A stretch of 64,000 nt of DNA from Bacillus sp. FJAT-25509 (GTDB taxonomy: Bacteria > Bacillota > Bacilli > Bacillales > Bacillaceae_G), in the NCBI RefSeq assembly GCF_001420605.1, contig NZ_LJIZ01000037.1:27871-91870 (forward strand). Reading direction: 5' to 3'. The notes below the pieces were generated by a model that worked only from the letters and a program-made list of their open reading frames with translations, was not told where the DNA came from and did not search any database. Made by a program: the position numbers and the translations under genes. Positions 1-8,406 of the stretch are shown one piece after another; the first letter of the stretch is position 1; each line of letters begins with the position of its first letter.

Positions 1-2
1 AC

Positions 3-2954
3 GTTCCTACAGATATACCAACTGTACAGACGAGTATTGGGAATGTTTCAGTTAAAAATGAGTTAATGGCACACGGATTAGGTAAAGATTATTTAAGTAT
101 TATTGATAAAGAATTGAAGGTAGTAGATGTAGGAATTGGTGCCGAAGAGGATTATGCAAATAAAGACGTAAGTGGCAAGGTGGCGTTAATATCACGTGGT
201 ACTTTATCTTTTGATGAAAAAATTCGCCGTGCTCATGAAAAAGGAGCAGTAGCGGTGTTAATTTATAACAATATAGAAGAAGAGATTCCTTTCTTCTTAG
301 GTGAAAACTTTGGCTATGTACCAACCTTTAAAATGAGTCAAGAGGAAGGGAAAAGTATTGTTGATGAACTTAATAAGAATCCGGAGGTTAAATTAAAAAT
401 GACAGATTTACAGTCAAATATGACATCTGGTGACGTATTAGCAGGCTTTAGTTCTAGAGGACCTGTAAGTAATAATTTTGATATTAAACCAGATGTTGTG
501 GCACCGGGGGTTTCTATTTTCTCAACTGTACCAGAATATATTAATAATCCCGGGGAAGGAACGGATTACTCAACTAGTTACGCGAGCATGGATGGAACTT
601 CGATGGCTACACCACATGTTGCGGGTGTCGCAGCATTATTACTACAATCTCATCCGGAATATTCTGTTGCCGATGTAAAAGCCGCACTTATGAATACAGC
701 GGATCCATTAAAAGGAAGAACATATCATGTAAACGAAGTTGGAGCTGGACGAGTAGATGCTTATGAGGCAGTTCATAACATGACTTTAGTAGAAGTTCAA
801 AATAAAACGTACACATTAGATGAAAATGGATTTAAAAAGCAAATCGATGATGTATCAGGTTCATTACCTTTCGGAAGTATTACACAAACAAGCGAGGAAC
901 AAAATCGAACAACATCCATTAGTATTAAAAATTTAAGTAAAAATAATGAAACATATCATACCAAAGTAGAATTTTTAACAATCGATGATGTTTCAAAGGA
1001 TGCTAGTAAAAATGGAGTAAAACTCGAATTGCCTTCTAATGTAACTGTTAATGGAAATGAAAATGTTAATATAGACGCCAAAGTAACAATTCCAAAATCT
1101 GCTGAGTTTGGCATATACGAAGGATATATTTATGTAGAAAATGAATCAAAAACCCAGGAGTACCAAATACCATTCCACGTGAGGTATACGACAAGTGGCT
1201 TTGCAAAAGTTGATTTCTTTAAGAATGCAATTACAAGTGACTTAAGTAACTTCCATCCTGATATACTACCTTTTACACCAGTTACAATAAGATTAAATAG
1301 TGAAATGGAAAAAATCGATGTTGTTGTTAGCGATACATCTGGGAAACCAATCGGCTTGTATGGTACTTTCGATTTAGATGGCGCAAATGTTGATACAGAC
1401 TACTTAATCATGTACGGTTTTTCAGGTGATGTAAAATTATTTACAGGTGACCCAAATAAGCCGTTATCACTAGAATATGAAACATTAGATGAGGGCAAAT
1501 ATATTGTTTCTTATATTGGTACAGATGCAGATGGAAAAACCTATAAAGTAGACAATGATATGGTAATTGATAATACACCTCCAAAAGTAGTATTTGATAA
1601 AAAGACAGGCATTAATGAAATTTCCGATGCAGATTTAACAACCGAAACAAACCCAATGGATGGTAAAGATTACAAAGCTTACTGGGTTCATGGAAATGTA
1701 TACGACGATACAATTGATTATCTACAGAGTAGAGGACATGATCTAACTCAGGAAGCAAATTCAGTTTATGCTTATCAGGACTCTTCATGGCCGACAGCAC
1801 AATTTTTCCCAACTAAAAATGGTGACTTCAAATTTGGTGTATTACCAGAAGAGTATGCAAATTACCCTACTAACATAGCAATTTATACTTATGATTATGC
1901 AACTGCAGGAAATCCGATTTTCCCAGATTTTACGATTATTAACAAAGGTGATCGATATTCAACAATTAATACAAAGTCTAAAGAAGTTACTCTAGGTTCG
2001 GAGTTTACAAGTACATTTACGGTCCACAATGCAAAAGATTTAACAAGTGCTAACGCGACAATAACTATTCCAAATTATTACAAAGTTATGAGTGTAAACC
2101 AATCGAAGCAATTAGATGAGTTAATGAAGAAAAATAATTGGAGTGTTCGCATTGGAAAACCACAAGTAACAGAGGATACATGGTCAAATATTACAACATT
2201 TTCAATTGATATTAAGGATAAAAAGACGAATTTACCAGTAAAAATTAATGGAAATATTGATTTATTAGATATTAATTTAAAAGTTGTGAGCGACCTTAAC
2301 TATATGAGGGAGAGCGGATTTTATTATCAAGAATCAACTTATCAGACGAATGAAGGAAATAAAGTTACGTTACCCACATATGCAAATCACTTTAAATTCA
2401 TAGCTCAACATTCAGTATTAGAAGGATATTTCCACGGTGAGGCAGTTAACTTTTATAACTACGATTTAGATTATTCTAAGTTAGGTGTAAAAGCATATGT
2501 TGTGGACAAAAAAGGTAAACAATATAAAGCGGATATTTCAGAAAATGGTTATATGACGATCTTTGATATTCCGGCAACTGAGGATGATTATACACTCATA
2601 GTTAATATTCCAGGACACTATCAATATAGTAGAAAAATTAAATTAGGTAAATTAATAGATGGTAAAGTCCAAGGAATCGATTATATCGCTTATACTGATA
2701 CTGCAGCGGCAGGAGACATTAATGGAGATAATGTGATCGACATTTATGATGCTAAGCTTATTGCAAATAAAGCTAATGAAACTGGTGATCAGTTGAAGGA
2801 AGATCTAAATAAGGATGGAGTTGTTGATATACTGGACTTCAATTATGTTGAAAAGAACTTCATGACAACAAATCCATTTTTCCCTACATCTATTAAACCA
2901 GTTGAAAAAGCAGGTAAATTAACGTTAGAAGAATTGAAAAAGAAATTTAACTAA
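3..2954 (+). CDS. S8 (subtilisin-family) secreted serine protease with dockerin-like C-terminus, 5'-partial
   Basis: The reading frame is open to the left edge, so the gene starts outside the window. The visible part carries a PA-type insert (about the first 100 residues after the Met at 66) followed by the subtilase serine motif GTSMATPHVAG, with the catalytic Ser codon at 600-602. The Asp and His of the triad lie upstream. This order, with PA inserted before the Ser motif, resembles Vpr-type minor extracellular proteases. Then come beta-rich Fn3-like regions and, at about 2710-2860, two DxNxDxxxDxxD-like calcium loops (GDINGDNVIDIYD and EDLNKDGVVDILD) typical of a type I dockerin. The product is probably exported and degrades extracellular protein. 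The dockerin is unusual here because no cohesin is visible nearby. Family call is firm; the exact orthologue is not. Confidence 0.9.
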   Translation, partial: VPTDIPTVQTSIGNVSVKNELMAHGLGKDYLSIIDKELKVVDVGIGAEEDYANKDVSGKVALISRGTLSFDEKIRRAHEKGAVAVLIYNNIEEEIPFFLGENFGYVPTFKMSQEEGKSIVDELNKNPEVKLKMTDLQSNMTSGDVLAGFSSRGPVSNNFDIKPDVVAPGVSIFSTVPEYINNPGEGTDYSTSYASMDGTSMATPHVAGVAALLLQSHPEYSVADVKAALMNTADPLKGRTYHVNEVGAGRVDAYEAVHNMTLVEVQNKTYTLDENGFKKQIDDVSGSLPFGSITQTSEEQNRTTSISIKNLSKNNETYHTKVEFLTIDDVSKDASKNGVKLELPSNVTVNGNENVNIDAKVTIPKSAEFGIYEGYIYVENESKTQEYQIPFHVRYTTSGFAKVDFFKNAITSDLSNFHPDILPFTPVTIRLNSEMEKIDVVVSDTSGKPIGLYGTFDLDGANVDTDYLIMYGFSGDVKLFTGDPNKPLSLEYETLDEGKYIVSYIGTDADGKTYKVDNDMVIDNTPPKVVFDKKTGINEISDADLTTETNPMDGKDYKAYWVHGNVYDDTIDYLQSRGHDLTQEANSVYAYQDSSWPTAQFFPTKNGDFKFGVLPEEYANYPTNIAIYTYDYATAGNPIFPDFTIINKGDRYSTINTKSKEVTLGSEFTSTFTVHNAKDLTSANATITIPNYYKVMSVNQSKQLDELMKKNNWSVRIGKPQVTEDTWSNITTFSIDIKDKKTNLPVKINGNIDLLDINLKVVSDLNYMRESGFYYQESTYQTNEGNKVTLPTYANHFKFIAQHSVLEGYFHGEAVNFYNYDLDYSKLGVKAYVVDKKGKQYKADISENGYMTIFDIPATEDDYTLIVNIPGHYQYSRKIKLGKLIDGKVQGIDYIAYTDTAAAGDINGDNVIDIYDAKLIANKANETGDQLKEDLNKDGVVDILDFNYVEKNFMTTNPFFPTSIKPVEKAGKLTLEELKKKFN

Positions 2955-2979
2955 AGTGCAAGATTAAGTGATATTTCGA

Positions 2980-3014
2980 AAAAAAGCCACCAGGAATGAT
3001 CCTTGTGGCTTTTC
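2980..3014 (+). terminator. Rho-independent terminator after the protease
   Basis: AAAGCCAC pairs with GTGGCTTT around a short loop, followed by a T-rich tract. It lies 26 bp after the protease stop codon. Confidence 0.75.
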
Positions 3015-3054
3015 TCTGTAATAAAGAGTTTATTTGACAGTTTAGTATGATGAA

Positions 3055-3126
3055 GCCATACTCACCGTTCCCTTCTAAATAACGTTTTACAGCAATTAAT
3101 TTCTTATCACTTGTAAATTTAGTCAA
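3055..3126 (-). pseudogene. Relic of IS3-type transposase OrfA (N-terminal 24 codons)
   Basis: On the minus strand a TTG start at 3126, preceded by GGAGG, opens a frame reading MTKFTSDKKLIAVKRYLEG and then losing similarity after about 24 codons. This resembles the beginning of the helix-turn-helix OrfA of IS3/IS150-group elements as I know them. Nothing of the remaining transposase is present, because the frame runs into the protease terminator. It is a decayed insertion sequence, not an active gene. Confidence 0.6.
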
Positions 3127-3131
3127 AAAAA

Positions 3132-3173
3132 TGCACCTCCAAATGTTAGACTGTGTCTAACATTTGTGGTGCA
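3132..3173. repeat. 42-bp inverted repeat at the IS relic end
   Basis: Arms of about 20 bp (TGCACCTCCAAATGTTAGAC and its near-perfect complement) are separated by 3 bp, just upstream of the OrfA relic. TGAAGTGCACC at 3178 and below, read on the minus strand, resembles the TG-starting terminus of IS3-family elements. Confidence 0.6.
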
Positions 3174-3222
3174 CTTCAAATTTATCTTGTGGTCTTTTAT
3201 CATGTATCTAGATCAATCAATG

Positions 3223-5274
3223 TTACTTCCAAGATTCAATTGCATTTATTAGTAATGACGCAAATACTTTTGCACCATTCGGTTTTAAATGAACACCATC
3301 TGGAGAAAAATATGAATTATGATTGGCGCTAGCACTATACCAGTCTACAACTCTAGTATTTGGGTATTTACTTGAACCTTCCCTTAAAGTTTTATTAACA
3401 AACGATTCCCAAGGTCTTGGTACTCGCGTGTTAACAAATAAAATTTTTCGATCTTTTCCAATTAACTCTATAAGAGAAGACATTTGTTTTACGGTAAACG
3501 GACCGTTTGTACCTAGCTCTATGACAACAGTATTCCCAAGCGAATTTGTGCTTTTTGCTTGTTGAATAATTGCAGATGCTTCAGTAAATTGTCTTCCAAT
3601 TTTAGCATTTACCGAAAGAGATGGATATGTTTTTTTAAGTTCAGGAATTGAATTAATAACGATAGAATCTCCTATAATAAATACACTATTATTTGAAACT
3701 ACCGGTTTATTTGTTTCAACAGGTTTATTATTATTATTATTATTATTTGGAGTTTGATTGTTATTTACACCTGGCTTAGGATCTTCTTTTGTTTGATCAT
3801 TATTATTTTGCTTACTTGAATTGTCAGCAACTGGCTTTTGATCTTTATTTTCTGTTTTTACTTCTTTATTTTCTTCTGTTTTTACTTCATTATTTACTGT
3901 TTTTTCGTCATCATTTTTCTGAATTGGTTTAGTTACCTGTTTATCGTGATCAACTATAGTTGTTGAAGGAGGTTTTTTAGTATCGTTTTTAACAGTTTCA
4001 GATGATTGCTTTGATACGGATTGAACTGATTCAATTTCTGAGCTTGCTTTTACATCATTGGCATCAGGAAGAACAGATAGTCCAAAGCTTGCGATACCAG
4101 ATAATAAAATAAACGTGCTTATGATAACAATATGTTTATAAAAGAATTCTTTTAAATTAATATTTCCTGCTAGGAAGTTCTTCCAAAGTATACCTAGTTT
4201 ACCTTTTCTAATTGGATCTTCGATATAGCGATAGGATAGTGCTGCAAGAACAAATATTAAAGTAATTTGACAAATAGCTCTAAAGAGTGAAGTATCGCCA
4301 GTGTTAACCTTAGGGGATAATAAAATAATTACAGGGTACTGCCATAAATAGATTCCATATGAACGTAATCCGATCCATTTCAATGGTCTCATTGCTAGGA
4401 ATCTACCAATCTTACTTGTAGGGTGAGCGAGTGCTGCGATTAGCATTGCAGCAGAAATAGACAATAGGAACATTCCTCCGCGATAAAGGAAACTATCATA
4501 TTGATTTGTTTTACCGACCATAAGTAGAAAAATAAGTAAACCCGTAATCCCAACTAGATCAATTAAAATCTTTCCAGAGGTTGTAACATTATTTGTAAGT
4601 TTTCGGCTAGGCCATACTAATGCTAATGAAGCTCCTATTAATAAAGAAAAAGCTCTCGTATCAGTACCGTAATAGACCCTACTAGGATCACTACCCGGAT
4701 GGAATAATATAGCCATCAATAATGCAGAAACGATTGCACCAACAAATGTATACAAAAATAGGCGATCTTTATTTTTAATATATTTTAAGCCTAATAAAGT
4801 AAGAATTGGCCAAATAATATAAAATTGCTCTTCAACTGCTAATGACCAAAAATGATTTAATATTGATGGATTTGCATAAGACTCAAAGTACGAAAGATGA
4901 TGGAAAATATACCACCAATTACTGTAATAAAATATTGCAGCTACTGAATCTTGTTTTAAATTTCCGATCATTGATGATTTGAATAATGAAACAAATGCAA
5001 TGACTATTAGTAGTAAGGTGAACATTCCCGGTAAAAGTCTTTTGGCGCGACGGTACCAAAAACTTTTTAAGTCGATCCTTTGATTTGTACTCCACTCGGC
5101 AATTAATAAATCAGTAATTAAATAACCTGAAAGTACAAAGAAAACTGTTACTCCTAGGAATCCGCCAGAAGCCCATGAAAAATTTAAGTGATATGCAATG
5201 ACCGATAAAACTGCTAAAGCTCTAAGCCCGTCTAATCCAGCCATATAACGAAACTGTTTATTTTTATTAGACAT
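3223..5274 (-). CDS. oatA: Peptidoglycan O-acetyltransferase, OatA-type (acyltransferase 3 + SGNH)
   Basis: Predicted to acetylate the C6 hydroxyl of N-acetylmuramic acid, which gives lysozyme resistance. The first ~380 residues form the multi-spanning acyltransferase-3 domain (AGLDGLRALAVLSVIAYH near the start). A Lys/Asn/Thr-rich linker with an Asn run follows, then an extracellular SGNH esterase-like domain with the GDS block and the DGVHL block carrying the Asp-His pair. The Met at 5274 is preferred over the upstream one at 5304 because GAAGAGG sits 8 bp before it. The gene lies directly downstream of rsiV and sigV on the same strand, as oatA (yrhL) does in the B. subtilis SigV operon, which is the main reason for the gene name. 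Confidence 0.88.
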   Translation of the reverse strand: MSNKNKQFRYMAGLDGLRALAVLSVIAYHLNFSWASGGFLGVTVFFVLSGYLITDLLIAEWSTNQRIDLKSFWYRRAKRLLPGMFTLLLIVIAFVSLFKSSMIGNLKQDSVAAIFYYSNWWYIFHHLSYFESYANPSILNHFWSLAVEEQFYIIWPILTLLGLKYIKNKDRLFLYTFVGAIVSALLMAILFHPGSDPSRVYYGTDTRAFSLLIGASLALVWPSRKLTNNVTTSGKILIDLVGITGLLIFLLMVGKTNQYDSFLYRGGMFLLSISAAMLIAALAHPTSKIGRFLAMRPLKWIGLRSYGIYLWQYPVIILLSPKVNTGDTSLFRAICQITLIFVLAALSYRYIEDPIRKGKLGILWKNFLAGNINLKEFFYKHIVIISTFILLSGIASFGLSVLPDANDVKASSEIESVQSVSKQSSETVKNDTKKPPSTTIVDHDKQVTKPIQKNDDEKTVNNEVKTEENKEVKTENKDQKPVADNSSKQNNNDQTKEDPKPGVNNNQTPNNNNNNNKPVETNKPVVSNNSVFIIGDSIVINSIPELKKTYPSLSVNAKIGRQFTEASAIIQQAKSTNSLGNTVVIELGTNGPFTVKQMSSLIELIGKDRKILFVNTRVPRPWESFVNKTLREGSSKYPNTRVVDWYSASANHNSYFSPDGVHLKPNGAKVFASLLINAIESWK
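3725..3747. repeat. (TTA)n trinucleotide tract inside oatA
   Basis: A run of about seven TTA/ATT units encodes a poly-Asn stretch in the periplasm-facing linker of OatA. Being in a multiple-of-three unit, slippage here would change linker length without breaking the frame. Confidence 0.7.
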
Positions 5275-5467
5275 AGTAATAGCCTCTTCGTTTAAACACC
5301 TCATAAACGATTTCTTTTTCGAATAAATGTTGGGCTCTTATAAAATTTAATTTCTTAACCGTCTGAACCGCGAAGTTCATTGCTAATTTCCCCTTCCCCT
5401 AATTTAACTATTTATGTCAGCCTTCTTTATATATTTGGCTTTTTGTTTAATATTTTTGTTTTTCTTA

Positions 5468-5505
5468 AGAGAGCCAAATCTAATAAATTAAAAGTGGCTC
5501 TTTTA
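5468..5505 (-). terminator. Possible terminator between rsiV and oatA
   Basis: AGAGCCA and TGGCTCT can pair around an 18-nt loop just below the rsiV stop. The T-rich side is better on the plus strand, so partial termination or a processing hairpin is as likely as full termination. Confidence 0.4.
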
Positions 5506-5521
5506 TTCGTTTAATTAAAAG

Positions 5522-6394
5522 TTATCTAATATAATGATGTCCAACTAAAACTTTTGAAATAACGTCAGTTGGAATCGTAAATTCAACAACACCCATATAA
5601 CCTGGGGCAATTTCATATTTATCAAATGAAATAACAAGCTTATGATCTTTATTTATATAAAAATTTTGATTCTCTTTAATGCTTACGAAAGGATCAATTG
5701 AATAGTCAAGATTTGCCTCAGGTATCCAGTATACCTTACTTTCATCCTTTTTCATTTGATCTTTCATTTGTTCTTTAATGTTTTCGCTAATTATTTTTAC
5801 ATATGATTTATCTTTAAAAAGAATAGGTAAAGACAATAAAATTTCCTTTTTCTTGTCAATTGTGTCAAATTTCATAGTTGTTGAAGAGGAAGCAGCAGTA
5901 TTAACAACATATCTTTCAATGGACAATATGTCCTCATTATCTGTTTTAACCTCATAACCACTATCAATTCCTAAGTGTGCACCAGAATCTTTTTTTACAG
6001 ATTCTGTTTCTTTCATAAACTGATCATATAGCTTCTTATTTTCGTCTAAGTATTTTTTGTTCAAGCTTTGCTCTAAATCTTTATTTTTTAAATTATTAAC
6101 CGCAGGGACTTTTAAATCTGCCTTATAGGTTGGCTCGTCTACAGTATATTCAGTAAAATTTAGCACATTAACAACATTTCCAAGTATTGGAACATTCGAT
6201 AATGTCTTTGCAAAAGTCGAACTAGTATTTATTGATAAAACAAATAGTGCTGCAGTAAAAAAACCTGTAATTGACTTTAGAGGGAATCTTTTACGTATGG
6301 AACGTTTAATTGCTTTTTTAACAATAATGTCCAAATTATCAGGGATAGGGACATTTTTATAGTCCGATCTTAATTTTTCTAATTTTTTATCCAA
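5522..6394 (-). CDS. rsiV: Anti-sigma-V factor, lysozyme receptor RsiV
   Basis: The 290-residue protein has a short cytoplasmic N-terminus (MDKKLEKLRSDYKNVPIPD), one membrane segment at about residues 45-62 and an extracytoplasmic DUF3298-type domain. In B. subtilis RsiV holds SigV at the membrane, binds lysozyme directly and is then cleaved. Translation starts at a TTG (6394) with GGGAGG 8 bp upstream, 24 bp after sigV, so the two are translated from one message. Length and N-terminal sequence fit RsiV closely. Confidence 0.88.
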   Translation of the reverse strand: MDKKLEKLRSDYKNVPIPDNLDIIVKKAIKRSIRKRFPLKSITGFFTAALFVLSINTSSTFAKTLSNVPILGNVVNVLNFTEYTVDEPTYKADLKVPAVNNLKNKDLEQSLNKKYLDENKKLYDQFMKETESVKKDSGAHLGIDSGYEVKTDNEDILSIERYVVNTAASSSTTMKFDTIDKKKEILLSLPILFKDKSYVKIISENIKEQMKDQMKKDESKVYWIPEANLDYSIDPFVSIKENQNFYINKDHKLVISFDKYEIAPGYMGVVEFTIPTDVISKVLVGHHYIR

Positions 6395-6418
6395 CTAATT
6401 GGCCTCCCAAAAATAAAT

Positions 6419-6904
6419 TCATTTCATTTTAATCCGGAGTATTTCTAAAGCTTTATATAAACGAGTTTTTATTGTATTTGGACTCTCCTGTAAAATTTCA
6501 GCAACTTCTTCAATCTTTAAGTCTTCGAAATACCTGAGGACAATTACTGCCCGATATTTAGTTGGTAAAGATTCTAATGATCTTTCTAAATCAATATCTG
6601 TATAATTATCATCCTGTCCTGAAGAATATAACTCAATTGTTTCTTCATCCATTACAGTTACTTTTTTTTGTTTTCTTAAAAAATCTAATGATGTATTTAC
6701 TACAATTCTATAAAACCAACTTTTTAAAGATTGTTCATTTTTTAATTTATCTTTTGAGGAAATGGCTTTATGAATAGAATCTTGTAATATATCCACCGCA
6801 TCTTCTGAATTTTTAACGTAGCTATAAGCTAACCGATAAAAATCGTCTTTATTATTAATAATAAAATCTACAAGTTCCTTTTCTAAGTTAGATTTCCCCT
6901 TCAT
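6419..6904 (-). CDS. sigV: ECF sigma factor SigV
   Basis: The 161-residue protein has the two-domain ECF layout. Region 2 (DFYRLAYSYVKNSEDAVDILQ) binds the -10 element and core polymerase, and region 4 (SLPTKYRAVIVLRYFEDLK, with a C-terminal helix-turn-helix) binds the -35 element. It reads like B. subtilis SigV, including DFLRKQKK and MDEETIE after region 2. AAAGGAG precedes the ATG. It heads the sigV-rsiV-oatA operon and probably autoregulates through the ECF promoter upstream. Confidence 0.9.
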   Translation of the reverse strand: MKGKSNLEKELVDFIINNKDDFYRLAYSYVKNSEDAVDILQDSIHKAISSKDKLKNEQSLKSWFYRIVVNTSLDFLRKQKKVTVMDEETIELYSSGQDDNYTDIDLERSLESLPTKYRAVIVLRYFEDLKIEEVAEILQESPNTIKTRLYKALEILRIKMK

Positions 6905-6956
6905 TTAAAGAGCTCCTTTTTTGAGATACGTATCTAAGAAGGTACACATTATAAAA

Positions 6957-6984
6957 GACGTATACCTATTCGAAAAAGTTTTAT
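6957..6984 (-). promoter_or_regulatory. ECF-type promoter of sigV
   Basis: On the minus strand an AAAAC -35 core is followed after 17 bp by CGTC, the standard ECF sigma spacing, about 50 bp upstream of the sigV start codon. Autoregulation is inferred from the family. Confidence 0.65.
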
Positions 6985-7185
6985 AAAAAGTAAAAATAAA
7001 TTTAGGAAATTTTTATTAAAAATCATCCACACAGTTTAATGGAAATTTGGCCTAAGTTAGTAGTATACAGATGGCATACCTATTCGTAAACAAACTATAG
7101 ACAATTAATCAAAAAAAAGAGCCAAGGAGTACTCCTGTTCCAACCAACTGGCGTTTTAAAGTATAAAAAGAACCAAAACAAAAAA

Positions 7186-7213
7186 AGCAAGAATCTTAAA
7201 ATCTTGCTCTTTT
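7186..7213 (+). terminator. Terminator-like hairpin, left copy flanking repeat copy 1
   Basis: AGCAAGA(A)T pairs with ATCTTGCT followed by TTTT. The same hairpin, differing at about three loop positions, occurs again at 7677-7703 on the other side of the structured repeat. Confidence 0.6.
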
Positions 7214-7676
7214 ACGCGCTGTTGAAAAACAACCTTGTCAATTAAATTCCCAAATTTTCGTAAAGGGAGTTTAGTGATGTTGATTTCCACTACGGGATGC
7301 TCGCTTTCCATGGGGCGGGACCTGAGCCTCCTCGGCAAGCCTGTGGGGTCTCAGCCTTCCCGCTTATCCCATAGGAGTCGAGCACCCTTGCGTTCCAATC
7401 AACTTATTCATCAAAAAAAGTCTGCAAAAAATCCTAATCAAATAGCCTTTACTTGGAGTAAACTAACAGATGTTTATTAATCAGTTTGTAAGTCAATTGA
7501 GATTGAACATCAACTTATAAACCAATCATTTAAAACTATATACTTAAAATTGTTGAAACACTTTTACATTTAATATCGTTAATTAAAATTAAAAAAATGA
7601 ATTTTAACATCAATAATGTTCCACTGAATTTTGATTTCCTTATAGACTGTTTTATATTTCAACACTTTGCAAAAAT
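7214..7676. repeat. Structured intergenic repeat, copy 1 (~460 bp)
   Basis: This is one of three copies in the window (others near 39.5 and 47.4 kb). The conserved core, about 7272-7402, is GC-rich against an AT-rich background and folds as nested arms: GTTGATT/AATCAAC outermost, then GGGATGCTCG/CGAGCACCC, CCATGGG/CCCATAGG, and CTGAGCCTC/GGGTCTCAG. An A/T-rich tail shared with copy 3 ends in TTTCAACAC, complementary to GTTGAAAA at the left end. Short open frames across it are by-products of the palindromes. Similar GC-rich folded repeats are common between genes in Bacillaceae; function unknown. Confidence 0.8.
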
Positions 7677-7703
7677 GCAAGAATCCCAAAATCTTGCTCT
7701 TTT
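7677..7703 (+). terminator. Terminator-like hairpin, right copy flanking repeat copy 1
   Basis: GCAAGAATC...ATCTTGC followed by TCTTTT, a near-duplicate of the hairpin at 7186-7213. It lies only about 40 bp before the acetyltransferase start codon. Confidence 0.6.
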
Positions 7704-7740
7704 ATAATCGTTTAATCTTACTAATTTAGTTGGAGGATAT

Positions 7741-8307
7741 ATGATTAAAGAACACTATAGTTTTAACCCATTTCCAAAAATAAACACGAACCGATTAGTT
7801 TTAAGACAAATGAATAATGAAGATCAATATGAAATATTTGCATTACGTTCAAATAAAAAAGTGTCCCAATATATTAACAGACCGATTGCAAAAGAAGTTG
7901 ATGAAGCACTTCAATATATAAAAATGATTAATGAAGGAATTAAACGTAATGATTGGGTTCTTTGGGGAATTACTTTTAAAGAAAGTGATCAATTAATTGG
8001 TACAATATGCTTGTGGAATTTTTCGGTTGAGCAAAAAAAAGGGGAAGTAGGATATGAACTTTCACCAGAGCTTCAAGGAAAAGGAATCATGCAAGAGGCA
8101 GTAAAAGCAGTGTTAGCATATGGATTTAATACACTTGAATTACAAGTCATTGAAGGAATTGTTCAGTCAGAAAATCAAAAATCAATCCAAATTTTAGAGA
8201 GAAATGAATTTATTAATAAAGGCTTAGTAATTAGGGAATCGACTAATGAAGAAGACATACATTCATGCATTTTTGAGTTAACGAAAGAAAGATATTTCGC
8301 TAAATAG
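7741..8307 (+). CDS. GNAT-family N-acetyltransferase (RimJ/RimL-like)
   Basis: The 188-residue protein follows the RimJ/RimL plan: an N-terminal TNRLVLRQMNNEDQYEIFALRS block, a central GYELSPELQGKGIMQEAV acetyl-CoA pyrophosphate-binding loop and a C-terminal region typical of ribosomal-protein and small-molecule acetyltransferases. GGAGG lies 5 bp before the ATG. The substrate cannot be told from the sequence. It stands alone between repeat copy 1 and a bidirectional terminator. Confidence 0.85.
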   Translation: MIKEHYSFNPFPKINTNRLVLRQMNNEDQYEIFALRSNKKVSQYINRPIAKEVDEALQYIKMINEGIKRNDWVLWGITFKESDQLIGTICLWNFSVEQKKGEVGYELSPELQGKGIMQEAVKAVLAYGFNTLELQVIEGIVQSENQKSIQILERNEFINKGLVIRESTNEEDIHSCIFELTKERYFAK

Positions 8308-8373
8308 AGTCGGATGGAACTTTTATTTCTTTATGAAATAAAGGATTTTAAAGTTTAAACAAACGTTTGAATA

Positions 8374-8406
8374 AAAAAATAGTCGCTAATAGCGACTATT
8401 TTTTTA
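8374..8406. terminator. Bidirectional terminator
   Basis: ATAGTCGCTA and TAGCGACTAT form a near-perfect stem flanked by A-run and T-run. It serves the convergent acetyltransferase and deacetylase genes. Confidence 0.85.

Noticed and set aside
7235..7480. Open frames of 60-81 codons across the structured repeat (also at 47192-47435)
   Set aside because: They exist only because the repeat core is GC-rich and palindromic. Frames differ between copies, lack ribosome sites and encode nothing recognisable.
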